A DNA stretch of 64,000 nucleotides. Origin: Desmodesmus armatus (taxonomy: Eukaryota; Chlorophyta; Chlorophyceae; Sphaeropleales; Scenedesmaceae). The notes below the pieces were generated by a model, which saw only the letters and a list, made by a program, of their open reading frames with translations, made no database searches and was not told the DNA's origin. The stretch is taken from NCBI GenBank assembly GCA_007449985.2, contig VIIQ02000022.1, positions 62,001 through 126,000 on the forward strand, written 5' to 3'. This document shows, one piece after another, positions 54,249 to 64,000 of the stretch (its first letter is position 1; each line of letters opens with the position of its first letter). Position numbers and translations under genes: made by a program.

Positions 54249-57078
54249 TCAAGCAGTGACATAGGCCATGCTGCTGCTGCCATGCACGCTGTGTATATAC
54301 CGCTCCAAGCTGTGATGGCTTAAGGAGTCCCCCAACTCCTGCAACGCCATAACCACATCCGTACACGTGATCACGTCACCCCCATGGAGCACCTGATGCT
54401 CATCTGTAGCATGCACTCCACACTCCCTGCCGCCCCCACTCCCCTCACCCTGCCTATGGGTGATAATCACCCCCCCGTTGATAGAGGACACCCCAATAAC
54501 TCCCTCTCCCTCCTCAGTACTAGCCACACTAGCAGCGGCAGAGGGCTGCTGTGTGCGGTCCTGCTGCTGTGCATTGCTGCTGGGGCTGCTGCTGCTGGGG
54601 CTAGGTGTGTTGCTGCCCTGCCTGTGCTGCAGCAGCACTGCCTTCTGGCCCCCTGCCAGGCATGTGGTGGAGTGCAAGTTGTGGAACTGGGCCAGGCCAT
54701 GCATCAGCAGCCGTGCAAACCCATCAGGAAGGTCCAGCAGCAGCTGAGCTGTGGGGTCTCCCTGCGACCAACACGAACAGGGACAGCAGTCTGTTTGGGC
54801 TCACACCATGAACAAGCCATTGGGTGCAACCTGAGCACACACTCGCTGAACGAGGTTCACGACCTGCAACACCAATAACAGCATCAGCATGTAAACTCAG
54901 TGCAACTGAGCACACCTGCTGCAGCAGGTTGAGTGCCTGCAGCTCCAGTGCCGCCAGTGCCTGGAGTGAAGCCTTCTTCAGAGCAGCCCTCGAGCGCCGC
55001 TCAACACGTGACCACTTGGACAGCGCACACGCGGCTGCTGCTGCTGTTGCCTGCTGATGGGCCAGCACGGCATAGCTGCCAACGTGCTGCTGCTGCCTGT
55101 TGTGAGCTTCCCAGGCCTGCGGGGGGGGGGGGGGTACAAGGTGAAAACTAGATTGGATACGGTGCAAAGTCAACGGAGGCGCGGCAGTCGTTGTTGCGAT
55201 ACAAATGAATACATGTCACATGGGGGCTGAGTCATTCGCAATTGCACTTTTCCCAGCAGGGGATGCTATTATTACCCCTGGGGTCAACAAAATATTAAGT
55301 CCAAGAATTCCTCTTCCAGTGAACGCGCAGCATGCATACGTATCTCTCCAAAGTATGCTGTGTGTCGACGCAGTGCATATGGCCCGACGGCAAGCACCAC
55401 CAGCAAGGCGCGCAGCTGCGGCATTCACGGTGATGAGCATGTAAGAGTATAATATTCAGACTCGAAAATACAGAAGTTCAAACTTCAGTGCCTTGAATCC
55501 AAGTTGTGTCTCACCTGCAGCACGCGTGCCTCCTTGTCGCTGTCGATGCTCCTGAAGTGGTCCCACACTGCAGCATGCTCAGGGGCTGCTGCCAGAGTGA
55601 ACGCGGAGGGAGGGGGGGCCATGCCAAAGGGAATGGGCTTGAACTGACCCTCCTGCGCACACGCGCCGCCGGGTGGGGTGGGGGGGGGGGTAGGGGGCAC
55701 ACATTGGTCATACATGACCATGTAAGGGTGCTAGCATTGTATGCTTGTCAACTGCATACACCCTCTATGTGAATACGCGCCTCTACCCTTGTTGACGGGG
55801 ACATAGAGGGGTCATTGCCGTTGTGTGCCCCAAGCCCCCAACCACGTACCCACCCCACCCTTGAAATCGTTGATCCACCCAAAGCTGCACCATCGACACT
55901 CTGTTCCTGATCAGACCTCCAACCTCCTTCCAACCTCTGCCCCCCCCCCCCCCGCCCCCCTCACCATGTCGTGTGTGCTCATGGGTCCCGCCAGGTCCCT
56001 CAGCAGTTTGTCGTTGAGCCACTGCCTCCTGCGCCGGGCACCCACACGCTCAATGGCACGGATCTCCGCCAGCTCAGCATCACTCAGAGCACTCCGCTGG
56101 CACAACAGACAGGTGGCAGTGGGTGCAGATACAAAAATGAACATGATGTATGAGTATGCTCTGGGGCATGTATCTCCGCCAGCATGGCATTACTTGGTGC
56201 GCTCCGCTGGAACACGGGGGAGGGGTGGGGGGAGCCCGGGGCGGGGAGGGATACACATAAGTAGCAGCAGCAGCAGCAGCACCACCACCAGCAGCAGCAG
56301 CAGCAGCAGCATTCTCAGACTGTCTTCAGTACTGCAAAACGTGTGGCCCACGCGCTCAATGGCAAGGATCTCAGCCGACTTGCAGCATCACTCGGCGCAC
56401 GCCGCTGACACACATGTGTCATGTGTTGACACAGGGGTGGAGAGACCGCAAGAGGGTCGGTTGTCACCAGAAGAGTGTGCAAGCAGCTGTGCTGCAACTC
56501 CAGCCACGGAGGGATGCAGTCAGCCGTCTCGTGAAAGCCCCGCCCAGGAGGTGGCAATACACACATTGTCTAACAATGCATTCGACCCCACAGAACATGT
56601 CATCCCACACTCATCACACAAACTCCGCCAGCTCAGCACTGACCAGGGCACGAAAGTTGATACATACGCAAAAATGGTGCCCCCCCCCCCCCGGGGGCTG
56701 CATGAGCCCCCGGCAATGCATGCAGTCATCACCAGTGAGAGTTGAAAGATCATCCACGCCATTCACTGCTGCCAGGGGCTGGTATGGCTTACTTGATGTC
56801 GTACAGCGGCTGTCCACAGCACACAGGCAACTCTGTGCCGGCCCTTGCTACTGCTGCACTGCAGGCTGCAGCATTAGGAGACAGATTTATTACTTCCCCA
56901 CGTGTGGATGTGTTTCACCAACCTTGTTCATCTGCAGCTGGCCCCAGAGTTCATCCTTGGGCCGTGTTGAGTTCTTCCGCTTGCTGCTCAGACTCCCATG
57001 GGTGGGCCCTTCTGCCTTGAGGACAGCTGCCAAGCTCCTTCCATCTGGCATTAGGTAAGGGGCATGGCCGTTTGTCAT
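54249..57078 (-). CDS. R3H-domain protein with R3H-associated N-terminal domain
   Basis: Putative single-stranded nucleic-acid-binding protein; specific role unknown. Exons 56923-57078, 55965-56096, 55515-55652, 54916-55116, 54807-54863, 54249-54761 are all phase 0 and give 398 residues. The N-terminal part matches the R3H-associated domain: LSDAELAEIRAIERVGARRRRQWL, NDKLLRDLAGPMS, FKPIPFGMAPPPSAFTLAAAPE and FRSIDSDKEARVL. The R3H domain follows: NLVQRVCAQVAPNGLFM, LLLDLPDGFARLLMHGLAQFHNLHS, with the Arg-x3-His pair in ARLLMHG. The C-terminal 110 residues are Ser/Gln-rich and end in a conserved-looking CTDVVMALQEL stretch. ATG 57078 (MTNGHAPYLMPDGRSL) is preferred to upstream non-ATG codons in the same frame. 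Confidence 0.87.
56157..56655 (-). other. Three diverged copies of R3H exon 2 inside intron 1
   Basis: Copies at about 56170-56213, 56348-56410 and 56622-56650 repeat parts of exon 2 (55965-56096): ATCTCCGCCAGC-ATGGCAT, CACGCGCTCAATGGCAAGGATC and CTCCGCCAGCTCAGCACTGA. All lie upstream of the exon in transcription order. Between them are AGC/ACC triplet runs. None keeps the reading frame over the whole exon. Confidence 0.8.
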
Positions 57079-58367
57079 GGTGCTGCTCACGACACTACAA
57101 GTTCTGGAAGTGGGCAGTGCTGACTGGTTCCTGTTCACTGCCTGGCTGGCTGGCTGGCTCGCGGCCTGGCCTCCCTCAAGAACCAGGCTTGACGCAGTGC
57201 GTGATGAGTTATACGCTAAAGCATTTTCGAGATCACCTTCGCGCTGTTGCTGTGTCCTTCTTTCTGACAAGCGACTGTTCGTCTCCTGGGGTTGCGCAGT
57301 CCACTATAGGCATGCCAAGGGCCATATTATGATACTTGTGAGTACATGCAACGTTGCTGGTACGGTTGTGCTGCAGCCTCACAGACAACTTGCTGCATGG
57401 CTCAGATCACCAACGAATTCCTTCAGGGCAGGACAATGGGCTCCTGGATCAGTAAAACCTTAAAACCTTACAAGAGCGGTATTGTACACGTATACAAGGC
57501 CTGTCAACCTCAGGCACACACTACCACACCAGAAGACCCCTCACAACATGCCAGCCTGTCACACAACACACTCCCACAGCACGCTCCACAGTACCTTGTA
57601 CGTACTCGCCGTCTCAACAAGCGATGCAGTAATCTTCTGCAGTAATTTAGTGGCCAGAACGTGAAGGTAACACACAACGTGCTCAAACTGCCGGTGTTCA
57701 GTGCTGCCGTCTTGTGCATGTGACCTCTATGTACGTCCGAGACGATACATACAAAAGGGCAGCAGCTGCTGTGCACTCTGGCCATGCAGTCAGAGAGTGA
57801 CCTAGAAGAGGGTCACACCCCGAACAGGACCACTACTAGATATCTGTGACAGTGGCGGCCGGCACCACCGCCAACACTGTGCAGGTCGCTGCTGGCACTG
57901 GCTAAGCAGCACAAGACACACCATGAAACAATTCTGACAAGCCTCATGCACCGACACACACTCGATATACAGAGTCATACAGTCAATACAGCAGCAGCCT
58001 TTTAGACCACTCTAGCAATCCGTGGTCCCTGCACCGGTGGGAGAAGCCAGGAGGTGCACCAACATCAGACAAGTATCAGGTGAAACGCTTCCATGATGAT
58101 ACAGCTGTTTACCACTATGTGCGGAGCGGAACGCACTTTTTCAGCTTGACGTCATGGTTTAACCATCCTTGTGGGACTATGAGTGATATGCCTCATAGAA
58201 CTGCTTGCATGTGACTGGTATGTTGCTACTTGCTAGCTACACTTGTGTATCCTCTCTGCTTAACACAGTGCATCACTCTGTGCCACATGCTTGACATATC
58301 ACATACAGACTGGTGGCACCAGTACTGCTGCTGGGGCTGCTGCAGGACAAGACGGCGCACAGGGTTG
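57079..58367. other. Intergenic region TPK 3' end to R3H 5' end
   Basis: About 1.3 kb between two minus-strand genes, with family B copy B4 in it. CATAGAACTGCTTGCATGTGAC near 58193-58214 recurs as GATAGAACTGCTTGCATGTGAC near 32062, suggesting another dispersed segment. Confidence 0.6.
57975..58160 (+). repeat. Dispersed repeat family B, copy B4
   Basis: Blocks CAGCAGCAGCC, TTAGACCACT, AGCAATCCGTGGTCCC, CACCAACATCAGACAAGTATC, AGGTGAAACG, GTTTACCACTATGTGCGGAG, CGGAACGCACTTTTTCAG in the same order and orientation as B1. Confidence 0.88.
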
Positions 58368-61300
58368 CTAGCCGCTGAGGGCTGTCTTGTCCTCCACTGC
58401 TGTGATCCACAGCAGGTCCTCGTCTGTTGACACGGTGATGGTGGCAGAGGAGATGATGTTGCTGGTGCTCAGCAGCCCACGGAAACACATCTGCACGCAC
58501 ACAGCACACACAGACAGAAACACCTTCATACAAGCCTAGGCCTGGTGCACCAGTTGAACTTCTGTGCCGACACACATACCAAAACTTTTTGACACGTCAC
58601 GTGTCATGATACCCGTGCACACCACCCTTGTCGCACTCAATCATGCCCGCCAGCCAACAGGAATTCAACGGCTTCACACACATTTGGTCCACACCCCTGC
58701 TGCTGGCGGCAACAACACCAGCCGCCCAGCAATGCCAAGGTGCCAACAAACCAGCCAGCACTTGGAAATCACATGCGTGTTGTTTACACCCCACTGAGGC
58801 ACCCGCTGCTGCTGGCGCCCACACCTCCAGCCACCCAGCACTGCTGCAGTGCCACAACCCACCCAGCAACCCTCCAGCTAGCCCGGCAGCAGCTTGAATG
58901 GAATGACGGAAAGCCAAGCCAAGCGTAACTCACATGTGTGTTGTCCAAGTCCCACTTGAGCCCGCTGCTGCTGGCGGTGGCTGGGCGAGCCAGGGGCACC
59001 AGGCCGCATGTGGGCCCCTCCACCCGTGCGGGCTGTATGTGTGCCGTGCCTGCCCTCAGCAGCCGCACCAGGTTGCCGTCCCCCCACAGCGCCATGTTGA
59101 GGTGGCGGTAGCAGTACAGGGTGTTGAGGTTGGACAGGGTGTGGTCCAGACGACCACCCAGGGCACCTGCAGGCCACACACCAACAGACACGCAGGCGAA
59201 ACTGGGTCAAGCTCATGTAAGCAAGAAGGGCAAACGATACAAGGAAAAAGCATAAAAAGAAGGCAAGTAGTAACATTTAAAACCCCGTCCTCACACCTCC
59301 CTGCTTTTACAGCACCAGACCAGACCACAGCATGCCCCTGCCACCGCTGCTGGGTGGGCCCCTCCTTCCCTGCCCTTGCAGCCACTCAACACCACGATAC
59401 CGCCCCCCCCCCCCCCAGACAAAGCATTCCCCAACCCCCGCCCTCCACCCAACCCTCTCATTGTCTTACCTTCCTTCACCCCACCACCCACCCAACCCCG
59501 CCCCAACAAAACACCCCCTTGTAACTGCATGCATGACCCGGATGTATCCGTTTAGCCACACACAACTCTTGAGGCTGCCATCCTCTCGCTGCTGACACAC
59601 GCAGTGCTCAACTCACCCAGCACCAGGATGACATGCTCCTGCTGCAGCCGCTTGCTGGCTGGCTCACCACCCGACGGCCCCTCACAGCTGCCCAGCACAC
59701 TGGCAGACACCTCAAACACACCAGCAGCAGCAGCAGCAGACCGCCCATAGGGCAGCCCCCCTCCGCTGCTGCCACTGCTGCTGGGCTCAGGAGGGGCATG
59801 GTGCTGACCCCCCACCACCTGGCCGCTGCTGCTGGGGGTACCGGGGGGCTGCTGCTGTTGTCACAATGCTCTGCTGGGACTGCAGGGGCCCCCAACAAAC
59901 AGCTGTGCGGCTGCTGCTGCTGCTGCTCGACAGGCTCCTTGCCTGGCCGCCAGTGATCTAGCAGTACAATTCGGCCTGACACAACCTGTGGTGTTGCTGC
60001 TGCTGAGATGCCAGCCGCCAATGGCTGCTGCTGCTGGTGTTGATGGTGATTATGATGATGGTGGTGGTGGTGTCTGCTGCCATCCTGCTGCTGCTGCTGT
60101 AGTTGCTGGTGCAGCTGCTGTGTGCCTGCACCATTGGAGTGCTCTTGCCCATGCCAGCTGCCCTCAGGTTGCACCACACTGCTATCCAACCCTGCTGCTG
60201 CTGCTGCTGCTGATGCCTCAGCAGGGGTGCCCACCCCACTGGCATCCCCCCTGATCTCCCCACCCCCCGCAAAAGATGCACTCAAGCAGCTGCTGTTGCT
60301 GGTGCTGCTGTGGTGTTACTGGGAGCTGCCCGCACTCCCCCAGGGGCCTTGGAGGCAGTCAAAGCACCGATCGCTTTCGCCCCATGGCCCAGGCCGTTGC
60401 CCGATACAGCTGCTGCCGCCGCCGCTGCTGCTGCCACAACTGACTCCCGCAAGGGTCGCTGCTGCTGCTGCTGGTGCGAGTGCGAACCTGTTGCCGCTGC
60501 TGCTGCTGCTGCTGGTGTGTGCTGCTCGCTCATGGCCCTGAGCCGGCCCTCCAGGAACAGGAGGCACTTCTCCAAGTCTGTTGTCTCCTGATCTGAGGAC
60601 AGGTCAATCATGGGAACCCCCTTGCCGGTGTAGAAGGCCTGCACATCTGGACGCACACTGTCAAGGTCACCCTGCACATCCGCAACAGCAGCAGCAGCAG
60701 CGACACAGCAGAGTGGTGGTCAACGTCAGCACTTCCGACATGAGCATGTGGGGAATGCAGCTGTGATGTTGCTGGTGAGACGTGTCAATCAAGCCCCCTT
60801 TTGAAAGCACCGCACCCCCCCCCCACACACACACACACACGCACACAGTCTTAATCAGCTGCATGTATCCAAGTACTCCCTCTGTCGACACATAGATGTA
60901 ATGCTTGCCAAAACACTGCAGGTAGACATCTCCCCCCGACCCCCCCCCCCCCCCCGACCCCCCCCCCCCCCCCCCCACACACACACACAAAACAACTCCC
61001 TTGACATCACGTGTTTCACACACACCTTGATGAGATCGGGCAAGAATGAGCTGCGGGCCATGTGTGGGTCAGCCCCAGGCAGCATCTCCACAATCTGGTC
61101 ATACAGCCGGTTGGCACCACCATCGGCACAGATGCGGGTAGTGGCTGCAGGCACAGTACGCAGCAGGGCATAGCACAGCACAGCATACACCCTACCTCAG
61201 TTGGGTGTTCGGTCACATATATGCTGTTTGAGAATGCCAGCATAGTACAGCAGGTCACTCTAAATCTTCTCGCTTTGCACTGCATGCAGCTGACTGACAC

Positions 61301-61943
61301 TTACATGATCTCTAATGCAAGTGCGATGTGCACGCACTCACACACTCACATCGCATATCGTGCACACACCAAACACAGCGTGTATGACAAGACCTTCCCA
61401 CCATTATCTTACCATTACAACATATCCGTGTCAGCCTCGACATGCATACTGTAACGCCTAGTTGTATCCTATGCAACCACCCCCACCCCACCCACAACCC
61501 TACCTCTGTGCCATAGCTGTGCGGTCTGTTGCGGCAGGATGTAGTTCAGGACGATCAGGTGCAGGTGTGTGCCTGCAGGGAGATCCTCAGGGGACAGGAA
61601 CTCACTAGTCACTGTCTGCAGGTGGGGCATGTGGCCGCCTGGCACTGCTGCTGTGCTGAGCGAAGCCTGCCGCTGTGCTGAGGGTATCGTGCTGAGCCCT
61701 GCGGCTGGTGCTGCTCCTATGCTCAGCGGGTGCTGCCGCTGTGCTGAGGCTGTGCTGAACCCTGGAGCTGGTGCTGGTGCTGCTGCTGTGCTGAGCGGGT
61801 GCTGCGCTGGGGAAACCCTGGGGCCGCAAGGGAGCAGCACAGGGCCGCGCTGCCAGGGCTGAGCGGCCCAGACGGCCTGGCTGCTGCTGAAGGGGCCCCG
61901 ACGGACAACCAGGCGTCTAGTACGCAACTGCCGTTGGCCTGTG
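58368..61943 (-). CDS. TPK: Thiamin pyrophosphokinase with large low-complexity insertion
   Basis: Transfers pyrophosphate from ATP to thiamin to make TPP. Exons: 61504 to about 61943, 61026-61144, 59617-60671, 58934-59166, 58368-58490. Motifs: LHLIVLNYILPQQTAQLW, TTRICADGGANRLYD, GDLDSVRPDVQAFY, IDLSSDQETTDLEKCL, VILVLGALGGRLDHTLS-NLNTL, WDLDNTHMCFRGLLSTSN and TVSTDEDLLWI. Animal and plant enzymes are about 240-270 residues; here about 300 Ala/Gln/His/Ser-rich residues separate the TTDLEKCLLFL helix from VILVLGALGG, and a Ser/Ala-rich region with LSTAAA-type repeats precedes the core. The frame shifts at least twice in the large exon (near 60285-60310 and at the C-run 59808-59813). The N-terminal exon and start codon are not resolved. 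Confidence 0.85.
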
Positions 61944-62894
61944 AGAATGGGGGACACGAGTGAAGGCGGGATGAGATTGAACAGCACAGGGAGGGAAGTG
62001 CAGGCACAGTCTGTGCTGGGAGGTTTGATTCCGACTTTCTGCTTCGCTGCTGGGGGACAATGAGCTGGTTGAAAAACTGAAGAAATTTAATTGGTTGTTT
62101 CGAGATGCCTATGATGGCATTAACGAAGTTCACTTGCTCAGCACACCAGCAGTGCTGTCAAGCAAGGGGGGCTTCTGCTGTTGACAGGGTATTGTTCTGC
62201 CCTCTCCTTCAGCAGCCACGTTGCATGGAGCAAACTCACCTTGAGAGAATGCTGCACTCAAGCTGATGCAGTTGCGTCTGATGAGCGCATTCAATGGCAT
62301 TGAGCTGCAGCTGCAGGGGTCTGTTGATGGAGACCATACGAGACGGGCTTGCCAAACCAAAGCTACCAGCAACTGCTCCGCATGCAAGAGTCACGTTGTC
62401 CTTGGTGCAGGCAAATGCGGTCAGAAACGGAGGGCACTGTACACCGGTGCTACACTGTGCTGATAGTCCGAAGCCTTGCAAGAATTGAGCTGAGCAAGAA
62501 GCACCGGCTTTCCCAACGGGGCGGCAGAAAGAGTGTTCTTGTGATGTTGAATCAGTATGTGACATACTGTAGAAAGTAACCTTTGTTGTCACAAAACAAC
62601 AGGCTTTAGGGGGCTCCCTAGGGTACAAGCATAGCCCCCAACCCCCCATCCACGTGGCCAGCATATTGGCCCAGCCACTGAAGCACTGCTGCTCCGAAAA
62701 GTGTCACCCCGTCCACCCCTCCACCCCTGCTGGGCAACGAGTGACAGGAGGAGGGGGCACCTTGGCCAAATAACTGGCCACACGGAATTGCCACCACCCC
62801 ACAAATGCTGCAGCGTAAATGTCAGCGTAGCTGTCAGCGTAACTGAAGCTTCTGCTGCTGTACCCGCTGCCTTTACCGCCGTCATGCCAGCTCA
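61944..62894. other. TPK 5' flank / P450 3' flank
   Basis: May contain the first TPK exon: an AAG/GTGAGT donor on the minus strand near 62237 ends an open frame, but its phase does not fit the 61943 acceptor. Otherwise I see no gene or repeat. Confidence 0.45.
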
Positions 62895-62907
62895 AACGGC
62901 GTGTTAC
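62895..62907 (+). repeat. Target-site duplication, left copy
   Basis: AACGGCGTGTTAC, identical to 63532-63544, directly abutting the (TAC)n tail of the LINE fragment. Confidence 0.9.
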
Positions 62908-63531
62908 TACTACTACTAAACTGGGTCAGGGCCACGCCTGACCGCCCTTTCTGGAGCCAAACTAGGCTCATAGGGCATTATCCACACGCAAGGGCCACAA
63001 AGCCACACTCAGACAAAGGAAGCCTATCCACGACACGTCCACACCACCACCAAAGCAAGCAAAGCATTGACTCACACTTCATCCATATGCAACAAGTCCG
63101 CCGCATGGGCCAACGCAGCATCTACACTGACTTCCTCGTCAGACACAATCAAGCCACCATCACTCAAAACCTCCACGAACTCTGCAGGTGGATTCTCCCA
63201 CCGTCGATGGCTGCAATCCACTAGGAAGGCAGCTACCAGGTGCTGCTCCTGAGACAGGAACTGTCTCAGACCAGCTGCAGAGACAGGGCCCTCAACCACA
63301 TGCTGCCACCCACCCAGGCAATCAAACAGATGAGCATGACGCTGCCTCACTGCATTGTACTGCACGCACTCGGTAATCATATGCAACTCATCACCAACCC
63401 CTGCCTCACACAACTTGCACAGGCGCGCTGTCCGAGGGACGGACAGCCGCCGTCGGGTCCCCTCCACAACTTGGTGCTCCCACTTTCGGGTCTCAACCTC
63501 CAGGTCATGTGCAGCGACCGTGAAACATGCC
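62908..63531 (-). mobile_element. 5'-truncated non-LTR retrotransposon (LINE) fragment
   Basis: A 624-bp insertion read on the minus strand. It opens directly into the C-terminal part of a LINE ORF2-like protein, stop at 63072, with TRKWEHQVV, the zinc-knuckle-like CKLCEAGVGDELHMITEC (C-x2-C-x8-H-x4-C) and YNAVRQRH, as found after the reverse transcriptase of algal L1-like elements. A 160-bp 3' UTR ends in (TAG)n. The 13-bp target-site duplication on both sides and the loss of the 5' end are the signature of target-primed reverse transcription. The fragment has no reverse transcriptase domain and cannot be autonomous. Family assignment within LINEs is inference. Confidence 0.85.
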
Positions 63532-63544
63532 AACGGCGTGTTAC
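63532..63544 (+). repeat. Target-site duplication, right copy
   Basis: AACGGCGTGTTAC. Together with the next base it contains the minus-strand TGTAA (63545-63541), a possible poly(A) signal of the P450-like gene. Confidence 0.9.
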
Positions 63545-63666
63545 ACAGAGATTGCAGTCGACTGACGGCACCACTCTGCTACGCTGCGATTGGCGGCCAA
63601 CTACTACTGCCAGCAGCGGCAGGGTCACTGCCTTCATTCCGTTGCAAGTGGCACCCTGTGAAGTAA

Positions 63667-63876
63667 TCAGTGCTGCTCCTGCTGCCGCCGCTGCTGCTGC
63701 TGGTTCATTTGCTGCTGCCGTGCCAGAAGCCGCAGGGGCACCGCCTGTGGGCGCAGCGTGAGCATCGGCTTGGGGCGCGGGAACCCAGCAGCAGGCGACA
63801 CCGGCTGCAGCTCATACCGCTGCAGCAGCACACACAACGAGGCAAGGTCGGGTATTGTATCAGTACTAAGCTGCAC
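63667..63876 (-). CDS. Last exon of a probable cytochrome P450 (5' part outside window)
   Basis: Exon begins after CCAG at 63877 and codes 69 residues: PDLASLCVLLQRYELQP then PRPKPMLTLRPQAVPLRLLARQ, ending in a Gln/Arg-rich tail. The pattern of a leucine-rich helix, a short loop and T-L-R-P with a beta strand is the usual end of P450 proteins, after the haem-binding loop. The haem Cys motif would lie in an upstream exon beyond 64000, so the assignment rests on the C-terminal pattern alone. Confidence 0.5.
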   Translation of the reverse strand: MQLSTDTIPDLASLCVLLQRYELQPVSPAAGFPRPKPMLTLRPQAVPLRLLARQQQMNQQQQRRQQEQH

Positions 63877-64000
63877 CTGGCAAAGGAGTTACAGATCGGA
63901 TGGCACAAGGGAAGGAATCCCCCTCCAGCGCATGCAGACAGTCCAATCTAACTGGGTTTCCCTACAACAAGATGTATGTCAGCGGGAGATTCAAGCGCAT

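Noticed and set aside
62236..62664. 142-codon minus-strand ORF as first exon of TPK
   Set aside because: It ends at a good donor, but phase 2 does not match the acceptor at 61943 and no TPK similarity is visible.

Overview
The window is nuclear DNA of a green alga (Chlorophyta, probably Chlorophyceae). The evidence is GC-rich sequence, intron-dense genes with GT-AG introns, Gln/Ala/Ser/His-rich triplet-repeat insertions inside otherwise conserved proteins, and the plastid genes encoded. These include an HCF107/Mbb1-type HAT protein, a plant-type phosphofructokinase with an Asn-clade-like active-site loop, and a DUF2358 protein. TGTAA, the usual chlorophycean poly(A) signal, follows several stop codons. 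No bacterial, viral or CRISPR content was seen.

Layout: (1) 1-8731, plus: 3' part of a calcium-dependent protein kinase (CDPK) with a very long linker. (2) 9933-11711, plus: adenylate kinase 6/Fap7-type NTPase. (3) 14712-19874, plus: complete calreticulin with signal peptide and KDEL. (4) 19875-21877: intergenic, with a GC-rich palindromic segment. (5) 21878-27671, minus: HCF107/Mbb1-like protein. (6) 28741-38228, minus: ATP-dependent 6-phosphofructokinase, 15 exons. (7) 38505-41281, plus: glucosamine-6-phosphate N-acetyltransferase, divergent from (6) across 276 bp. (8) 42885-50228, minus: EF-hand mitochondrial carrier of the ATP-Mg/Pi (SCaMC) type. (9) about 50735-53164, plus: DUF2358 protein. 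(10) 54249-57078, minus: R3H-domain protein. (11) 58368 to about 61943, minus: thiamin pyrophosphokinase with a large low-complexity insertion. (12) 62908-63531: 5'-truncated LINE flanked by a 13-bp target-site duplication. (13) 63667-63876, minus: last exon of a probable cytochrome P450 that continues past the window. The genes are unrelated housekeeping, plastid and signalling genes, with no operon-like logic. Two divergent pairs (6/7 and 8/9) share short upstream regions.

Exon coordinates were worked out by hand from splice sites, reading-frame phase and family similarity. AK6, calreticulin, PFK, GNA1 and the R3H gene close in frame over every junction. The CDPK, HCF107-like, carrier, DUF2358 and TPK genes each need one or more small frame corrections, mostly one base at a short C/G run, which suggests residual assembly indels.

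The most interesting non-genic signals are: a tRNA-related SINE-like family (four copies) with a B-box-like head; a second dispersed family with five copies, all in one orientation; a third family with two copies; diverged copies of exon segments inside the introns of four genes (PFK twice, carrier, R3H, calreticulin); and a sense-strand bias of G-runs after 5' splice sites and C-runs before 3' splice sites.
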